Below are positions 62,729 to 64,000 of a stretch of DNA of 64,000 nt, piece after piece (position 1 is the stretch's first letter; each line of letters starts with the position of its first letter). Below the pieces are notes generated by a model. That model saw nothing but the letters and a program-made list of their open reading frames with translations, did not search any database and was not told the origin of the DNA. Source of the stretch: Chryseobacterium sp. JM1 (GTDB lineage Bacteria > Bacteroidota > Bacteroidia > Flavobacteriales > Weeksellaceae); NCBI RefSeq assembly GCF_000737715.1, contig NZ_JPRN01000006.1:62001-126000 (forward strand), given 5' to 3'. The translations under genes were made by a program, and so were the position numbers.

Positions 62729-63337
62729 TTATTCATCCATTTCGTTCAGAATATTTTCCAGACGTTTGGCATTTCTTCCGTAGATGTATTTTGTCCATAG
62801 CACAATGCTGGTGACGATGGCTACCGTTCCGATCAGAACGCTGATGATTAAAGCCTGCTGATAAGTACTTGACATATCCCCTAAAGATTCTCCTTTTTTC
62901 TCCAGTATATTATAGAACTCCAATCCTAATGTGATCATAAAGTGCGGAAGAAGCAGGAATCCGAAAGACTGGTATCTTTCCATATTCAGTTTCAGTTCGT
63001 GGTATATTTTCCAGAGACTGTTCTTGGTGTTTCCGTCATAAAGTTCGGTCTGCTTATAAAATTTATAGAATCCGAACAGATAGTAAGAAGAGATCACAAC
63101 CAGCATCGCATATGAAGTGTAATAAATAATATATTGAGATTCCGGAAAACGGAGCTGCTGCGGAAAGAAGGCGATAAGAATGACGGCAATGACCTGCATT
63201 GGAAATTCCGCTTTCATACTTTTCTGGATCTTTTCGATAGGGTGTTTGCTTTTCTTTAGCTGTTCTATGGTGTTGGGAATGTTGACGCTGTCGCCGTCTT
63301 CGTTATTCCACTGTTCTTTTAATTGATCAAAATTCAT
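62729..63337 (-). CDS. Membrane protein coupled to ECF sigma factor, possible anti-sigma factor
   Basis: The 202-residue protein has a soluble N-terminal about 45 residues (MNFDQLKEQWNNEDGDSVNI and onward, then KSKHPIEKIQKSMKAEF) and four hydrophobic segments (about 50-65, 73-95, 123-140, 165-190). Its start overlaps the sigma-factor gene by 11 bases, the usual arrangement for sigma/anti-sigma pairs, but no zinc-binding anti-sigma motif is seen. Family not recognised beyond similar proteins in Bacteroidota. Confidence 0.72.
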   Translation of the reverse strand: MNFDQLKEQWNNEDGDSVNIPNTIEQLKKSKHPIEKIQKSMKAEFPMQVIAVILIAFFPQQLRFPESQYIIYYTSYAMLVVISSYYLFGFYKFYKQTELYDGNTKNSLWKIYHELKLNMERYQSFGFLLLPHFMITLGLEFYNILEKKGESLGDMSSTYQQALIISVLIGTVAIVTSIVLWTKYIYGRNAKRLENILNEMDE

Positions 63338-63836
63338 AGCCTGATTTTTTTATGATTTGCTGTATTTTTTCTTTGGTTCTGTTAAGTTTTACACGGGCGT
63401 TGCCTTCGCTCAGCCCCAGGTTGTCTCCGATTTCTTTGTGAGACATTCCTTCCATGAAATAAAAGATGACGGCTTTTTCCAGTGCCTTTAGTTCCTGGAC
63501 TGCAGCGTAAAAAACTTCTAATTGCTTGTCCTTTGCGGGATTGTAGTCTTCATTCTGGACCTCAAAATGATGTGGTACCTCGGTTTGATTATGCGTTCGC
63601 TGCTTTTCTTTTTTTAAATAAGTGATCGCGGTGTTGATGGCCACACGGTACATCCAGGTCGAAAATTCACTGTTCCCTTTGAAGTTCTGGTAAGATTTCC
63701 ACAGCTGAATAAGGATTTCCTGCTGCAGGTCTTCCCGGTCTTCCAAAGAATCCGCGTAGATACGGGAGGCCTTGTACAGAATGCCTTTGTGCTGGTTGAC
63801 GAGCTTTAAAAAAGCGGTTTCAGTTTGACTGCTCAC
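63327..63836 (-). CDS. ECF-type RNA polymerase sigma factor
   Basis: The start is the GTG at 63836; no in-frame ATG is available near the N-terminus. The 169-residue protein has sigma region 2 (EDLQQEILIQLWKSYQNFKG and FSTWMYRVAINTAITYLKK) and region 4 (LKALEKAVIFYFMEGMSHKE then IGDNLGLSEGNARVKLNRTK). No regulatory extension. It directs transcription of an unknown stress or envelope set. It overlaps the next gene by 11 bases. Confidence 0.9.
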   Translation of the reverse strand: MSSQTETAFLKLVNQHKGILYKASRIYADSLEDREDLQQEILIQLWKSYQNFKGNSEFSTWMYRVAINTAITYLKKEKQRTHNQTEVPHHFEVQNEDYNPAKDKQLEVFYAAVQELKALEKAVIFYFMEGMSHKEIGDNLGLSEGNARVKLNRTKEKIQQIIKKSGYEF

Positions 63837-63861
63837 GATGATTTCATGGTATGGTTATACA

Positions 63862-64000
63862 TTATAAGCTTGAGACCGGTTTTACGGTGTATCCTTTCGC
63901 TTTCAGGAGACGGATCACGCCGTTGTCACCCATAAGATGTGCGCCTCCCACGGCAAAGAAAGCACTTTCTTTTTTCATCATCTCAGGCATTTTTTCTGCC
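63862..64000 (-). CDS. TraB/GumN family protein, C-terminal part (5' end outside window)
   Basis: Reading the minus strand from the window end gives an open frame to a TAA at 63862-63864. Its last residues include ESAFFAVGGAHLMGDNGV and IRLLKAKGYTVKPV, the conserved C-terminal end of TraB/GumN proteins. These are metalloprotease-like, often exported; the family function is unclear. Only about 46 residues are visible. It ends 26 bases before the sigma-factor start. Confidence 0.75.
   Translation of the reverse strand, partial: AEKMPEMMKKESAFFAVGGAHLMGDNGVIRLLKAKGYTVKPVSSL

Noticed and set aside
1..64000. CRISPR arrays, transposases, integrases, prophage genes, tRNA or rRNA genes
   Set aside because: Looked for and not seen; no regularly spaced repeats, no recombinase motifs and no tRNA-like cloverleaf noticed.

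Overview
The window is chromosomal DNA of a Bacteroidota bacterium, most likely a Flavobacteriia member close to Chryseobacterium. Pointers are the low-GC coding style, the TAnnTTTG -7 promoter box in front of many genes, four secreted proteins with C-terminal type IX secretion (T9SS) sorting domains, the gene order bamD-rpoZ-coaBC-porD-recN, and families such as DUF4835, DUF5687 and DUF4251. No tRNA, rRNA, CRISPR array, transposase or phage gene is visible. Most of the window is ordinary core genome on both strands.

Layout. 1-4.9 kb (+): end of a sigma-54 activator, a membrane protein, LptE, a glutamate-rich protein and a TPR protein. 4.9-7.5 kb (-): DUF4126 protein, rnpA, tcdA, a TatD-type hydrolase. 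7.6-16.9 kb (+): TetR regulator, bamD, rpoZ, coaBC, porD, recN, a DUF5687 permease with its ABC ATPase, DyP peroxidase. 16.9-17.4 kb (-): two small cysteine-rich peptides with double-glycine leaders. 17.6-20.8 kb: divergent class II and class I fumarases. 20.9-27.4 kb: small membrane protein, AraC regulator, a secreted FISUMP-type protein and a secreted GH13 amylase-like enzyme. 27.5-31.5 kb: SAM-I riboswitch ahead of a TonB-dependent receptor and an APC permease. 31.6-42.8 kb: prfA, a tandem pair of secreted unknowns, prolyl oligopeptidase, a secreted reprolysin-like protease, methylmalonyl-CoA mutase, an M28 peptidase. 42.8-46.6 kb: leader-peptide/attenuator-like element, rtcB, a nucleotidyltransferase-like gene, prfH and a TPR gene. 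46.7-54.6 kb: secreted M36 protease, lipoproteins, dipeptide epimerase, two cytochrome c lipoproteins, meaB, DUF4251 protein, M48 protease. 54.7-64 kb (-): outer-membrane protein, MlaF/MlaE-like ABC pair, polyprenyl glycosylphosphotransferase, the run pgi-methyltransferase-folD-queE, an ECF sigma factor with a membrane partner, and the end of a TraB/GumN protein.

Most interesting parts. (1) The rtcB-prfH cassette joins an RNA ligase with a release-factor homologue known to act on ribosomes with a damaged decoding centre. Here a nucleotidyltransferase-like gene and a TPR gene are built into it, and upstream sits a 25-codon ORF with its own promoter, a terminator and a competing antiterminator pairing. 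(2) Two paralogous double-glycine peptides share six cysteines and have no processing gene beside them. (3) A SAM-I riboswitch precedes an outer-membrane receptor plus inner-membrane permease, suggesting a methionine-related uptake route. All assignments are from reading the sequence and family knowledge; no database search was run.
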